Source of the DNA: Planctomycetota bacterium
GTDB lineage: Bacteria > Planctomycetota > Phycisphaerae > WQYP01 > JAJZKY01
Reading direction: 5' to 3'
Assembly: GCA_021803885.1 (NCBI GenBank)
Contig: JAJZKY010000252.1
Coordinates: 1-6,801, forward strand
Length of the DNA stretch: 6,801 nt
Positions 1 to 6,448 of this stretch are shown here, one piece after another (position 1 is the first letter of the stretch; the number at the start of each line of letters is the position of its first letter). The notes beneath the pieces were generated by a model. That model saw only the letters and a program-made list of their open reading frames with translations, ran no database searches and was not told where the DNA came from. A program made the translations under genes and the position numbers.

Positions 1-34
1 CAATGCACCGTTACGCCGAGCCAACGGTGCATTG
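1..34. repeat. Perfect 12-bp inverted repeat within the propeller gene
   Basis: CAATGCACCGTT at 1-12 is the exact reverse complement of AACGGTGCATTG at 23-34, with a 10-nt loop between. It lies in coding sequence (codons about 892-903 of the propeller gene). Since the left arm begins at window base 1, the stem may extend further. In the minus-strand transcript any U-tract that would make it a terminator would fall just outside the window, so its role cannot be decided here. Confidence 0.8.
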
Positions 35-2709
35 CGATAGTCGCGACGGGCTAGAATCTGCTGGAGTAAAATGAGAGCGTGGGAAGCATCGGACAACTTG
101 ATGTAGGATTCGGCCTGGCCCATGCGCCAGGCCACTTGTTGGCGATCGGATCGGGCAGTCAGGCTGGCCATGCGATAATAAAATAACGACAATTGTTGTT
201 GTCGGCGGGCGGGGTTGTGGCGGAGCAAATATGCAAATCGCATGGTGAGATGAAAGATGCGGTCCAAGGCGGCCAAGTCCGGGCGGGCAGCGCCGATAGC
301 ATGTGCGGCGGCCTGCTGCATCATCTGGCGGGACAAAGAGCCGTGGCCGGTGCGAAAGGCGATGGCTGAGAGTGTCAGGTAGGTAAGGGGGTCATTCGGG
401 TGGCGTTTGATTTGAGAAAGATCATAGGCCAGGGCGGTTTTCCAGCGTGCGTAAGCTGTGATGGTATTGTCATTGACGGCCACAATTTCCTGGCGGGTCA
501 CCAGCAGGTTGCCCGGTACGCCCGGCTTGTCTTTGCCTGCCGCGGGCCACGGAATCAGGGGTTGTGCGGTTCCAGTGCCCACCGCCACGCGCAGCAAACC
601 CTGCTTAAGCGGCAAGTAGACGAAACGCGAGGTCAACACCGGCCGGGCCATGAGAATGCCGAACTGGGCAATTGGGGAAGACCGCCACGCGACTGTTCCA
701 GTGGGAAGATGGAGTGCCTTAACCCGTCGGCCTGTAACAATAAGCTGATGGTGAATAACACCGATAGTCATCAAGGCCCGCGAGCGATTTCGACAGGCGA
801 TGGCTTTGACAATCCGGCCGGTGGATCTGGCATACACGTAGATATGCGAATGGGCCGCGGATGAGTTGCAGGTGATCAGCAGGCCGTGATAGATCAATGG
901 AGCGTTGACTTGCCAGGGGACGGTCCGGTTGACGATCCCGTTGAAGTACATCTGATTTTGCTCGACGGGCGGCTGGGGGGTTAAGTGGAGCCAGATTATT
1001 TTGCCAAGGCGGGCATCGATGGCCATATCGGCCCCAAATCCTGTGACCACGTTGACCACGCCTCCAGCCATGGACAGCACCGCATTCACTTTGGCGGGCG
1101 GTCCGTATCCGCGCGACGCTATGGAACAAAGATATTCACGCCAAATGACCGCGCCGGTATGTCTATTTAATCGCAACAAAAACAGCCGTTCCGCCACGTT
1201 GATGGGCGCAGCACAGGCTAAAACATACAGGCCGTTGCCCTGCACCATAGGCGAGGTCATCAGGGAGAAGGTTCCATTGACACCGGGTGGCGCCAAGGTG
1301 CTGGAAAGACGACTCCAAACGAGGCGACCGTTGCGCCGATTCAGGCAGACAAGGCGCACGGCCGGCAGCCCCCCCCAGCCATACGGATTAAAAACTTGTG
1401 GGCCTTGGGCGGGCAGCACGCTATAGAGTTTATTGCCGGCGAGCGCGCATTCCAGGTGGTCCACGGATGATGCCAACATGCTAACACGGTTACCGAGTTG
1501 GTTGGGCGATGCAGAACCAGGATAGCGCCACAGGACAAAACCTGAAGCCTCATTGAGAGCGATGATCTGCGTGGCCGTATTGACATATAAGGTTCCGATG
1601 CCGGCGGTGGGAAAGGCGTACATAATTTGCGGATTGCCGTTGAGCCAGGTGTTGGCGTTATTCAATGAAAAAATCTGAATTTGTTGCTGACGCAATTGTG
1701 CTTGTTGGGCGGGGTTTAGGCCTGCTGCTGATGGTTCCAGGGTGTGCGTCCATAACATGGCTCCGGGAACGCTGTGCGACTGGGCAACACGATTTCGCTG
1801 ATTGTTGCCTGCGAAGGTGGGCCAACCGAGGTTACGGTTTATTGTGGCAGAGAGCCAACTTTTTTTTGCACAGGCGGCGGTCAGGGTGGCGGCGAGATTA
1901 ATAGATCGGCCGCCAAACATGCCCATCGCTTTGGGGTAACGTCGAGACAGATGCGCTGCGAGCTGCGAGGCGAGATTGTCTTCTTGGGCCAAATGAGCCG
2001 CGAGTGCAGCGCGAAACAGCAACATTGGCCGACGGGCGGTTAGGCCCGGGTGCTGCAGCAGCGCCACCCACAATTGGGCGGCCTCAGCAAAGTCACCGCG
2101 CTCGAAGAGCCAGGATGCCCCGATGTTAAGGCCCCAAGCCGCGGCATGTGACGGAAAGTATCGACGTCCGAGCTGCAACAAATGGTTTAAGTTATGGTTT
2201 TGAATGGCGGCGCGTATTTTGGCCTGCGCTTCGGGGCCGTAAATCTGGTCATAAACGGAAAGCTGCGCGGGAGGCAATGCCAGCAGAATGGACCAAACGC
2301 GGCTCTGGATCGTGACGTATAAGCCGCCGGATTTGGAGATGACTTTGTTGCCATATTGATCTGCAATTTTTTGAAATAATCGCATGGCCGAAGCGGTGTG
2401 TCCGCTCTTAAGCAGCCGACGAGCCTTGCGCATTAAATCCGCAGCTCCAAAGGAATCATTGACCTGCACGAGGCGAAAGGTCGGATTGCTTTTACCACCA
2501 GTACGCTGGGTACCCCGAACGACCGGCGGCATAGCCCGAATCATGGGGCCACCCGGATTTACTTTGATCAAGATTTGGCCATGGACTGACACGGCCGCAG
2601 CGAGCACCTTAGCTAAGAGGACAATGGCCAATGTGGCCACAATTCCGGCCCCGTATCTTCTTGCGGCTGGTACCTGGCGTACGGAAGTTATGATTTTGTC
2701 CTGTGTCAT
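1..2709 (-). CDS. PQQ-like beta-propeller repeat protein with flanking TPR-like helices, 3' end outside window
   Basis: Translating the minus strand from the ATG at 2709 gives 903 codons with no stop to the window edge, so the C-terminus is missing. Residues 1-19 are polar with Arg residues and 20-42 are strongly hydrophobic, which suggests a signal peptide or membrane anchor and a periplasmic or outer-face location. Residues about 84-220 look helical and TPR-like (for example RGDFAEAAQLW near 204). From about 364 to 757 there are eight candidate propeller blades. Several carry the PQQ-repeat signature: ALNEASGFVLW at 384, CLNRRNGRLVW, RLNRHTGAVIW, AIDARLGKIIW and ALHLPTGTVAW. Blades 5, 7 and 8 lack the Trp. 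A helical segment follows (about 758-903). The family name does not imply bound PQQ: BamB-like scaffolds share this fold, and I recognise no quinoprotein dehydrogenase active site. AAGG lies 5 nt before the start codon. The gap to the upstream phosphorylase gene is 37 bp, so co-transcription is likely. Specific function is unknown. Confidence 0.85.
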   Translation of the reverse strand, partial: MTQDKIITSVRQVPAARRYGAGIVATLAIVLLAKVLAAAVSVHGQILIKVNPGGPMIRAMPPVVRGTQRTGGKSNPTFRLVQVNDSFGAADLMRKARRLLKSGHTASAMRLFQKIADQYGNKVISKSGGLYVTIQSRVWSILLALPPAQLSVYDQIYGPEAQAKIRAAIQNHNLNHLLQLGRRYFPSHAAAWGLNIGASWLFERGDFAEAAQLWVALLQHPGLTARRPMLLFRAALAAHLAQEDNLASQLAAHLSRRYPKAMGMFGGRSINLAATLTAACAKKSWLSATINRNLGWPTFAGNNQRNRVAQSHSVPGAMLWTHTLEPSAAGLNPAQQAQLRQQQIQIFSLNNANTWLNGNPQIMYAFPTAGIGTLYVNTATQIIALNEASGFVLWRYPGSASPNQLGNRVSMLASSVDHLECALAGNKLYSVLPAQGPQVFNPYGWGGLPAVRLVCLNRRNGRLVWSRLSSTLAPPGVNGTFSLMTSPMVQGNGLYVLACAAPINVAERLFLLRLNRHTGAVIWREYLCSIASRGYGPPAKVNAVLSMAGGVVNVVTGFGADMAIDARLGKIIWLHLTPQPPVEQNQMYFNGIVNRTVPWQVNAPLIYHGLLITCNSSAAHSHIYVYARSTGRIVKAIACRNRSRALMTIGVIHHQLIVTGRRVKALHLPTGTVAWRSSPIAQFGILMARPVLTSRFVYLPLKQGLLRVAVGTGTAQPLIPWPAAGKDKPGVPGNLLVTRQEIVAVNDNTITAYARWKTALAYDLSQIKRHPNDPLTYLTLSAIAFRTGHGSLSRQMMQQAAAHAIGAARPDLAALDRIFHLTMRFAYLLRHNPARRQQQLSLFYYRMASLTARSDRQQVAWRMGQAESYIKLSDASHALILLQQILARRDYRNAPLARRNGAL

Positions 2710-2746
2710 GCGCACCTTATCCTAACCGCTTCAAGCTCACGCCGGT

Positions 2747-3646
2747 TCATTTTTTCAGCACTTGCGGAAAGTAGCGACCCCAGAGCAGTTTGAGTGTATC
2801 CCGCGACTGGGGCGGTATTTGGGATTTATCGGACCAAATCGCCAATTCCAACGCCCGATGCGCTGGGAATTGCTCATGTCGTCTGGCCCACACGTGTGGC
2901 AAGGCCGCCCGGATCAGAGCCATGGCATTGCCGGTAGCAGCCTGAAGGTGGCCGATAATTTCTTCAAGTAATTGAAGCTTTCCGGCACCAGCTTGATGTG
3001 GCCTCCAACAATCGTAGTCAGTGACCAGGGCGATGGCCGCATAACTGATTTCTGCTTCGCGCGCCAATTTTGCCTCGGGCATTAAAGTCATTCCGATTAC
3101 GTCCGCGCCCCAACTACGATGCAGCATGGACTCCGCGCGAGTCGAAAATGCGGGGCCTTCCATGCAAAGGTACGTTCCACGATCATGCACTTTCAGCGAT
3201 GGTAAATGGTTATGAGAGGTCTCCATGATTATTTGACGCAGGACCGGGCAGGCAGGTTCCGCAAACTCCACATGCACGGCGGCTTGCTCAAAAAATGTTC
3301 CGGCCCGCCGCACCGTTCGATCGATGGCCTGATCGACCAGCACCAAATCTTGCGGTTTTATGGACTCATTCAGGCTGCCTACTGCACCAGAGGCGATGAT
3401 CCAACGACACCCGAGGGCTTTAAGAGCGAAGATATTGGCCCTATACGGTACCTGCGTTGGATTCAACAGATGGCCCATGCCATGCCGCGAGAGAATAGCA
3501 ACTGGCACGCCGTCCCAATCACCGAGGATCGGAGGAGCGGCTGGACGACCAAACGGCGTTTCCATCTCCACCGCTTCGCCAGCGCCGGTTCCTCGGAGCA
3601 AATCTCCCAGGCCAGAGCCACCAATGATTCCGATCCGATCCTGCAT
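2747..3646 (-). CDS. mtnP: S-methyl-5'-thioadenosine phosphorylase (purine nucleoside phosphorylase family)
   Basis: This cytosolic enzyme splits 5'-methylthioadenosine with phosphate into adenine and 5-methylthioribose-1-phosphate, a step of methionine salvage. Counting from the ATG at 3646 (299 aa, normal for the family), the protein opens MQDRIGIIGGSGLG, containing the phosphate-binding GGSGL. It continues with SRHGMGH, PYRAN, an ASGAVGSL segment, the EGPAFSTRAES motif, MTLMPEAKLAREAEI and the base-pocket TDYDCW. TDYDCW and the MPEAKLARE stretch fit MTA phosphorylase better than ordinary PNP, although methylthioinosine or broader purine specificity cannot be excluded. The frame stays open upstream to a TTG at 3778, adding 44 residues rich in Pro, Ser and Val that look unlike the family. 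I prefer 3646, or a TTG at 3652, because GGAG lies 6 nt before that TTG and 12 nt before the ATG. The stop is 37 bp before the propeller gene. The regulator gene ends at 3786 on the same strand. Confidence 0.92.
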   Translation of the reverse strand: MQDRIGIIGGSGLGDLLRGTGAGEAVEMETPFGRPAAPPILGDWDGVPVAILSRHGMGHLLNPTQVPYRANIFALKALGCRWIIASGAVGSLNESIKPQDLVLVDQAIDRTVRRAGTFFEQAAVHVEFAEPACPVLRQIIMETSHNHLPSLKVHDRGTYLCMEGPAFSTRAESMLHRSWGADVIGMTLMPEAKLAREAEISYAAIALVTDYDCWRPHQAGAGKLQLLEEIIGHLQAATGNAMALIRAALPHVWARRHEQFPAHRALELAIWSDKSQIPPQSRDTLKLLWGRYFPQVLKK

Positions 3647-3708
3647 TTGCAAGACATTCTCCAGAACGACCGCTGCCACCGGATTCACCGGCCACGGTGA
3701 TGAGTGTG

Positions 3709-3738
3709 ATGATACACCAATTGGTGCGTTCGTGCCCA
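3709..3738 (-). promoter_or_regulatory. Possible promoter with 12-bp palindromic operator before the phosphorylase gene
   Basis: On the minus strand, TGGGCA (3738-3733; 4 of 6 to the -35 consensus) and TATCAT (3714-3709; 5 of 6 to the -10 consensus) are separated by 18 bp. The perfect palindrome CACCAATTGGTG (3715-3726) fills the spacer next to the -10 box, a place where repressor operators often sit. Transcription would begin near 3702, about 55 nt before the ATG at 3646. A 12-bp palindrome is expected about once or twice by chance in a window this size, so only the position makes it suggestive. If translation really starts at 3778, this stretch is coding instead. Confidence 0.3.
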
Positions 3739-3785
3739 TAGCCAAGGAGGCCGGCGGCACCGTCTGGCGCGATTCCAATGCCGGC

Positions 3786-4598
3786 TCAGGGACGTTGAAA
3801 TTGCCGTCGATAGGCGCTAGGCGTGAGGCCCATTATTTGCTTGAACCTGCGGGAAAAGTGAAACTCATCGCAATAGCCGCAATCGCGGGCGACTGTTGTC
3901 AAAGACTGGGCATGGGACCGCAACATTGAGCAGGCGCGGGCGATGACCCGCTCCGACGCATAACGCCCGGGTGGCCTGCCTGCAAGGTGCCTGAATTTTT
4001 TGCGAAACGTTTCGTAAGTTTCGCCCATGGCATTGGCTACGGCAATCAGATCGATTTGATTCGCAAGCGTAAAGCTCTCCAGGAGAGCCTGCGCTTGGCG
4101 AAGCCAACTCGCGGCCAAAGAATTGGCCTGGGCACTTTGCGTCATTTGGACCAGAAATTCCTGGACCGCCAACATGGCCTCCAATGGGGTTTTGTTTTCC
4201 ACCGTATGGGTCAGGCGGGGCAGCCAGTAATCCGGAGGTTCCAAGTGAACCACTGTTTCGCTAAGCAACTTCTCAACGTGCCACAAATCAAAAATGGGGC
4301 CGTCAAATACCACATAAAACTCGTTCCACGAATCGGAGGAATCGGGGCGCGGGCCATACCGGTGCGGTAAATCCGGATACACGATAATCAGATCTCCGGC
4401 CTGAAGTAATTTTTTGGCGCCGGCTCCATCTTCATACAACCCTTTTCCCTTGTGCAAATAGACGAGAGCATAACTGCCCAAAATACGCATGCGATCCCAA
4501 CCGGCACCCGCACCTTTACGCACATAGCCCGCCAACGTAACACGGCCAAGCTTTTGATGGCGAATGTTGCTCCAGGTAACTTGGCTGTCATTTTCCAT
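3786..4598 (-). CDS. AraC-family transcriptional regulator with N-terminal cupin sensor domain
   Basis: A 270-aa cytoplasmic DNA-binding protein. Residues about 40-85 form an AraC-type cupin half-barrel (LHKGKGLYED, then LQAGDLIIVYPDLPHRYGP), which in this family senses a small ligand, often a sugar or related carbon source. The C-terminal third is the double helix-turn-helix domain. The first helix-turn-helix is around 183-203 (IAVANAMGETYETFRKKFR). The second is around 231-252, followed by the family signature DEFHFSRRFKQIMGLTPSAYRR (238-265 region). The protein is full length for the family. The start at 4598 is supported by the correct family length, a purine-rich AAGAGA 6 nt upstream and a TATAAT box 30 bp upstream. 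It is divergent from the dioxygenase gene, which is its most likely target, and the phosphorylase gene follows on the same strand. The ligand is unknown. Confidence 0.93.
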   Translation of the reverse strand: MENDSQVTWSNIRHQKLGRVTLAGYVRKGAGAGWDRMRILGSYALVYLHKGKGLYEDGAGAKKLLQAGDLIIVYPDLPHRYGPRPDSSDSWNEFYVVFDGPIFDLWHVEKLLSETVVHLEPPDYWLPRLTHTVENKTPLEAMLAVQEFLVQMTQSAQANSLAASWLRQAQALLESFTLANQIDLIAVANAMGETYETFRKKFRHLAGRPPGRYASERVIARACSMLRSHAQSLTTVARDCGYCDEFHFSRRFKQIMGLTPSAYRRQFQRP

Positions 4599-4627
4599 GA
4601 TGGGTCTCTTGCAACAGGACTCACCAT

Positions 4628-4633
4628 ATTATA
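4628..4633 (-). promoter_or_regulatory. Probable -10 box of the AraC-family regulator gene
   Basis: The minus strand reads a perfect TATAAT here, with the predicted start of transcription near 4621 and a leader of about 23 nt. The best -35 at 17-bp spacing is TGGCTG (4656-4651), which matches the consensus poorly, so the promoter may need an activator or be autoregulated. Confidence 0.5.
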
Positions 4634-4680
4634 CATGTTTGTGTCCAAAACAGCCATGGTATTGTTGGCGGCACCTCCAG

Positions 4681-4686
4681 CATAAT
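4681..4686 (+). promoter_or_regulatory. Possible -10 box of the dioxygenase gene
   Basis: CATAAT differs from TATAAT at one position and lies 54 bp before the dioxygenase ATG. No good -35 hexamer is present at 16-18 bp upstream, which would fit an activator-dependent promoter driven by the divergent AraC regulator. Transcription would start at about 4693, at the left edge of the palindrome at 4693-4716. The assignment is tentative. Confidence 0.25.
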
Positions 4687-4692
4687 AGGTTG

Positions 4693-4716
4693 GTGGCGGG
4701 TGCTAGCATGCGCCAC
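4693..4716. promoter_or_regulatory. 24-bp imperfect palindrome, candidate operator or leader stem-loop
   Basis: The outer arms GTGGCG (4693-4698) and CGCCAC (4711-4716) are exact reverse complements. The centre is the perfect 8-bp palindrome TGCTAGCA (4701-4708), sharing the same dyad axis, so 10 of 12 base pairs are symmetric. It sits in the regulator-dioxygenase intergenic region, ending 24 bp before the dioxygenase start codon. It could be a dimer-binding operator or, if transcribed, a hairpin in the leader just before the ribosome binding site. Confidence 0.5.
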
Positions 4717-4740
4717 AAGATTTATTGAAAGGGTTCCATC

Positions 4741-5685
4741 ATGACGACGATTGAGGTAAGCCACGGGATGTCAGCGATGCGTTCCGGTGGAGTAGTTATT
4801 GATACCGCGCCGCAGTGCTTTGGCTATTTGAGAAATTCCACTGACTTGCTGGACAATCCCGGCGGCCTGCGCGAAAGAATGGCCCAGGATGGCTATCTGT
4901 TTTTGCCAGGGCTGTTGCATCGCGACGAAGTGCTTGCGGCGCGGGCTGAAGTGGTCCGTCGGCTGGTGGAATCGGGATTCCTCCGGGCTGGGACTGACCC
5001 GATGGAAGCGATTATCACGCCAGGCAAGGCTTGCACTTTCATGCCGGAACTAGCCTTGCACAACGCCGCACTGGACAAGGTGCTGTACGCCGGCCCCATG
5101 ATGGCCTTTTTTGAAGCGTTTTTTGGCGCGTCCGTTCGCCACTATGATTTCACCTGGTTTCGGGCCATTGGCCCCGGAAGCGGAACTCCGTCGCATTGTG
5201 ACAGCGTCTACATGAACCGGGGAACGCACAACTTATACACAGCATGGACGCCCATCGGAGATGTCTCTTTTGAGCTTGGCGGACTGATGGTGTTGGAAGG
5301 TTCTCATAATAACCAGAGGCTCAAGCGAACGTATGGCGCACAGGATGTGGACAGCTTTTGTGAAAACAAGCCGGATGCAAAAAAGTGGGGCAAAGCTTGG
5401 GGTACCGGTGGTTCCCTTATGGGCAATCCTAATCAAATACGAAAGTCGGTGGCCGCCGGCAGTCCGTCGGGTGGACGTTGGCTAACCGCCGAATTCAGAG
5501 CCGGGGACGTGCTGATTTTTTCGATTTTTACCGTTCATTGCTCGCTGGACAACACCAGCAGAGATCGTATTCGAATGTCGTCAGATTCCCGCTATCAACC
5601 CGCCAGCGAACCAGCCGACGAACGCTGGATCGGCCCAAGCCCCATGGGCCACGGCCCGGCCAGGAAAAAGGGAAAAATATGCTAA
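4741..5685 (+). CDS. Phytanoyl-CoA dioxygenase (PhyH) family Fe(II)/2-oxoglutarate-dependent oxygenase
   Basis: A 314-aa cytoplasmic non-heme iron oxygenase. Members of this family hydroxylate small substrates using O2 and 2-oxoglutarate. Residues 48-60 (AQDGYLFLPGLLH) are the typical N-terminal strand. The metal triad is visible: H152-x-D154 in PSHCDSV and the distal H266 in FTVHCSLDN. R278 (or R276) follows, in the expected place for binding the 2-oxoglutarate carboxylate. The GGLMVLEGSHNN stretch (180-191) and RAGDVLIFSIFTVH (253-266) are classic core strands. Residues about 195-248 form an insert before the last core strands. The start at 4741 has GAAAGGG 7 nt upstream; Met10 and Met13 lack comparable sites. 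The gene is divergent from the AraC regulator, suggesting inducible expression. The true substrate is unknown, and phytanoyl-CoA is unlikely because bacterial homologs act on many compounds. The C-terminus ends Lys-rich with GKIC. Confidence 0.92.
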   Translation: MTTIEVSHGMSAMRSGGVVIDTAPQCFGYLRNSTDLLDNPGGLRERMAQDGYLFLPGLLHRDEVLAARAEVVRRLVESGFLRAGTDPMEAIITPGKACTFMPELALHNAALDKVLYAGPMMAFFEAFFGASVRHYDFTWFRAIGPGSGTPSHCDSVYMNRGTHNLYTAWTPIGDVSFELGGLMVLEGSHNNQRLKRTYGAQDVDSFCENKPDAKKWGKAWGTGGSLMGNPNQIRKSVAAGSPSGGRWLTAEFRAGDVLIFSIFTVHCSLDNTSRDRIRMSSDSRYQPASEPADERWIGPSPMGHGPARKKGKIC

Positions 5686-5690
5686 GGGCA

Positions 5691-6404
5691 TTAGACCCAC
5701 AACTTCCCGGGATTGGTGATGGTGAGTTCATCGACCTTGTCTTGTCCAACGAGTTCCACCGCGCGGCGCAGGCCGCCCAACCGGCTGGGTAAATGGTCTG
5801 GCCGATGGCAATCCGAGCCGAGCATAAAATACCGATGTTCCAGCAAATAGCGTTCCGCCAGGCCACGGCCATCTTCGCCTTCAGATCCGCCGAGTGGGCC
5901 TAAGTTGCCCTGAAACAGAATGTTGCGATCTGCGAGCTGGTCAATAAAATCCGGATTCAATCTGAGGCTATCCATTCGTTCTGGATGGGCGAGGATCACG
6001 GTGAGGCCGTGTGCCTGAAGCCAGTCAACGCACTCATCGGCCCACCATGGCCAGTCTGGCTCCCACAAATCCACCAATACATAAGAGGTGTTAAAGCCGA
6101 AGGTGGGAATGCGCGAGGTATCGGGCAGTGCGAGAATCCGTGGCGAAAGCCGCAACTCTCCGCCCGGGCGCAGTTGCACGTCAATGCCGTCGGCCACCAG
6201 AAATTTTCGCAGCGTTTCCAGCCGATTGGTGACATCAATGGGTTTGAGATCGCCGAATTCCAGCGCTCCGGTATGCGGCGTAACAAAAAATTTAGTGTAC
6301 CCTCGATGCCAGAACGCACGAAGACACGTGATGGACTCCAGCGGTGTCTTGCAGCCGTCGTCGGCCGCCGGCAGAAAGTGATTGTGGACATCAATGCGCG
6401 TCAT
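5691..6404 (-). CDS. PHP-domain phosphatase of the CpsB/YwqE (tyrosine-protein phosphatase) type
   Basis: A 237-aa protein, close to the roughly 250 aa of Bacillus YwqE. It shows the complete set of PHP metal-binding motifs: DVHNHFLPAADDG (5-17, with H7 and H9), VTPH (41-44), GGE (81-83), ILAHPER (137-143) and GSDCH (196-200). The family includes manganese-dependent phosphatases that dephosphorylate bacterial tyrosine kinases controlling polysaccharide export. The closely related histidinol-phosphatase fold is the main alternative, but the DDG motif after HxH and the ILAHPER motif favour CpsB. No capsule or BY-kinase gene is visible nearby. It follows typA by 44 bp on the same strand, so the two may be co-transcribed. 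The ribosome binding site is weak (GGAAA about 12 nt before the ATG). The stop lies 5 bp from that of the convergent dioxygenase gene. Confidence 0.9.
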   Translation of the reverse strand: MTRIDVHNHFLPAADDGCKTPLESITCLRAFWHRGYTKFFVTPHTGALEFGDLKPIDVTNRLETLRKFLVADGIDVQLRPGGELRLSPRILALPDTSRIPTFGFNTSYVLVDLWEPDWPWWADECVDWLQAHGLTVILAHPERMDSLRLNPDFIDQLADRNILFQGNLGPLGGSEGEDGRGLAERYLLEHRYFMLGSDCHRPDHLPSRLGGLRRAVELVGQDKVDELTITNPGKLWV

Positions 6405-6448
6405 GCACTCATTATTTCCAATAGCTGAAGTGTCCGACCGGTGCAGGT

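Noticed and set aside
187..204. Small hairpin CGACAA...TTGTCG
   Set aside because: The 6-bp stem arises from consecutive CAA glutamine codons (RQQQQL) in the propeller gene and is not notable by itself.
400..1426. Plus-strand open frames across the propeller gene
   Set aside because: They lie antisense to a 903-codon open frame with clear PQQ-repeat motifs, and their products show low-complexity, Arg/Pro-rich shadow composition with no recognisable domain.
2051..2060. TGCTGCAGCA palindrome
   Set aside because: A 10-bp palindrome within coding sequence is expected several times by chance in a window this size.
3206..3929. Plus-strand open frames opposite the phosphorylase gene
   Set aside because: The minus strand encodes a fully recognisable phosphorylase; the opposite-strand products have no family features.
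5985..6428. Plus-strand 147-codon frame opposite the PHP phosphatase
   Set aside because: It is a shadow of a gene with every PHP metal motif intact.
6405..6448. Possible terminator or promoter between typA and the PHP gene
   Set aside because: No stem-loop with T-tract and no convincing -35/-10 pair was seen in the 44 bp.
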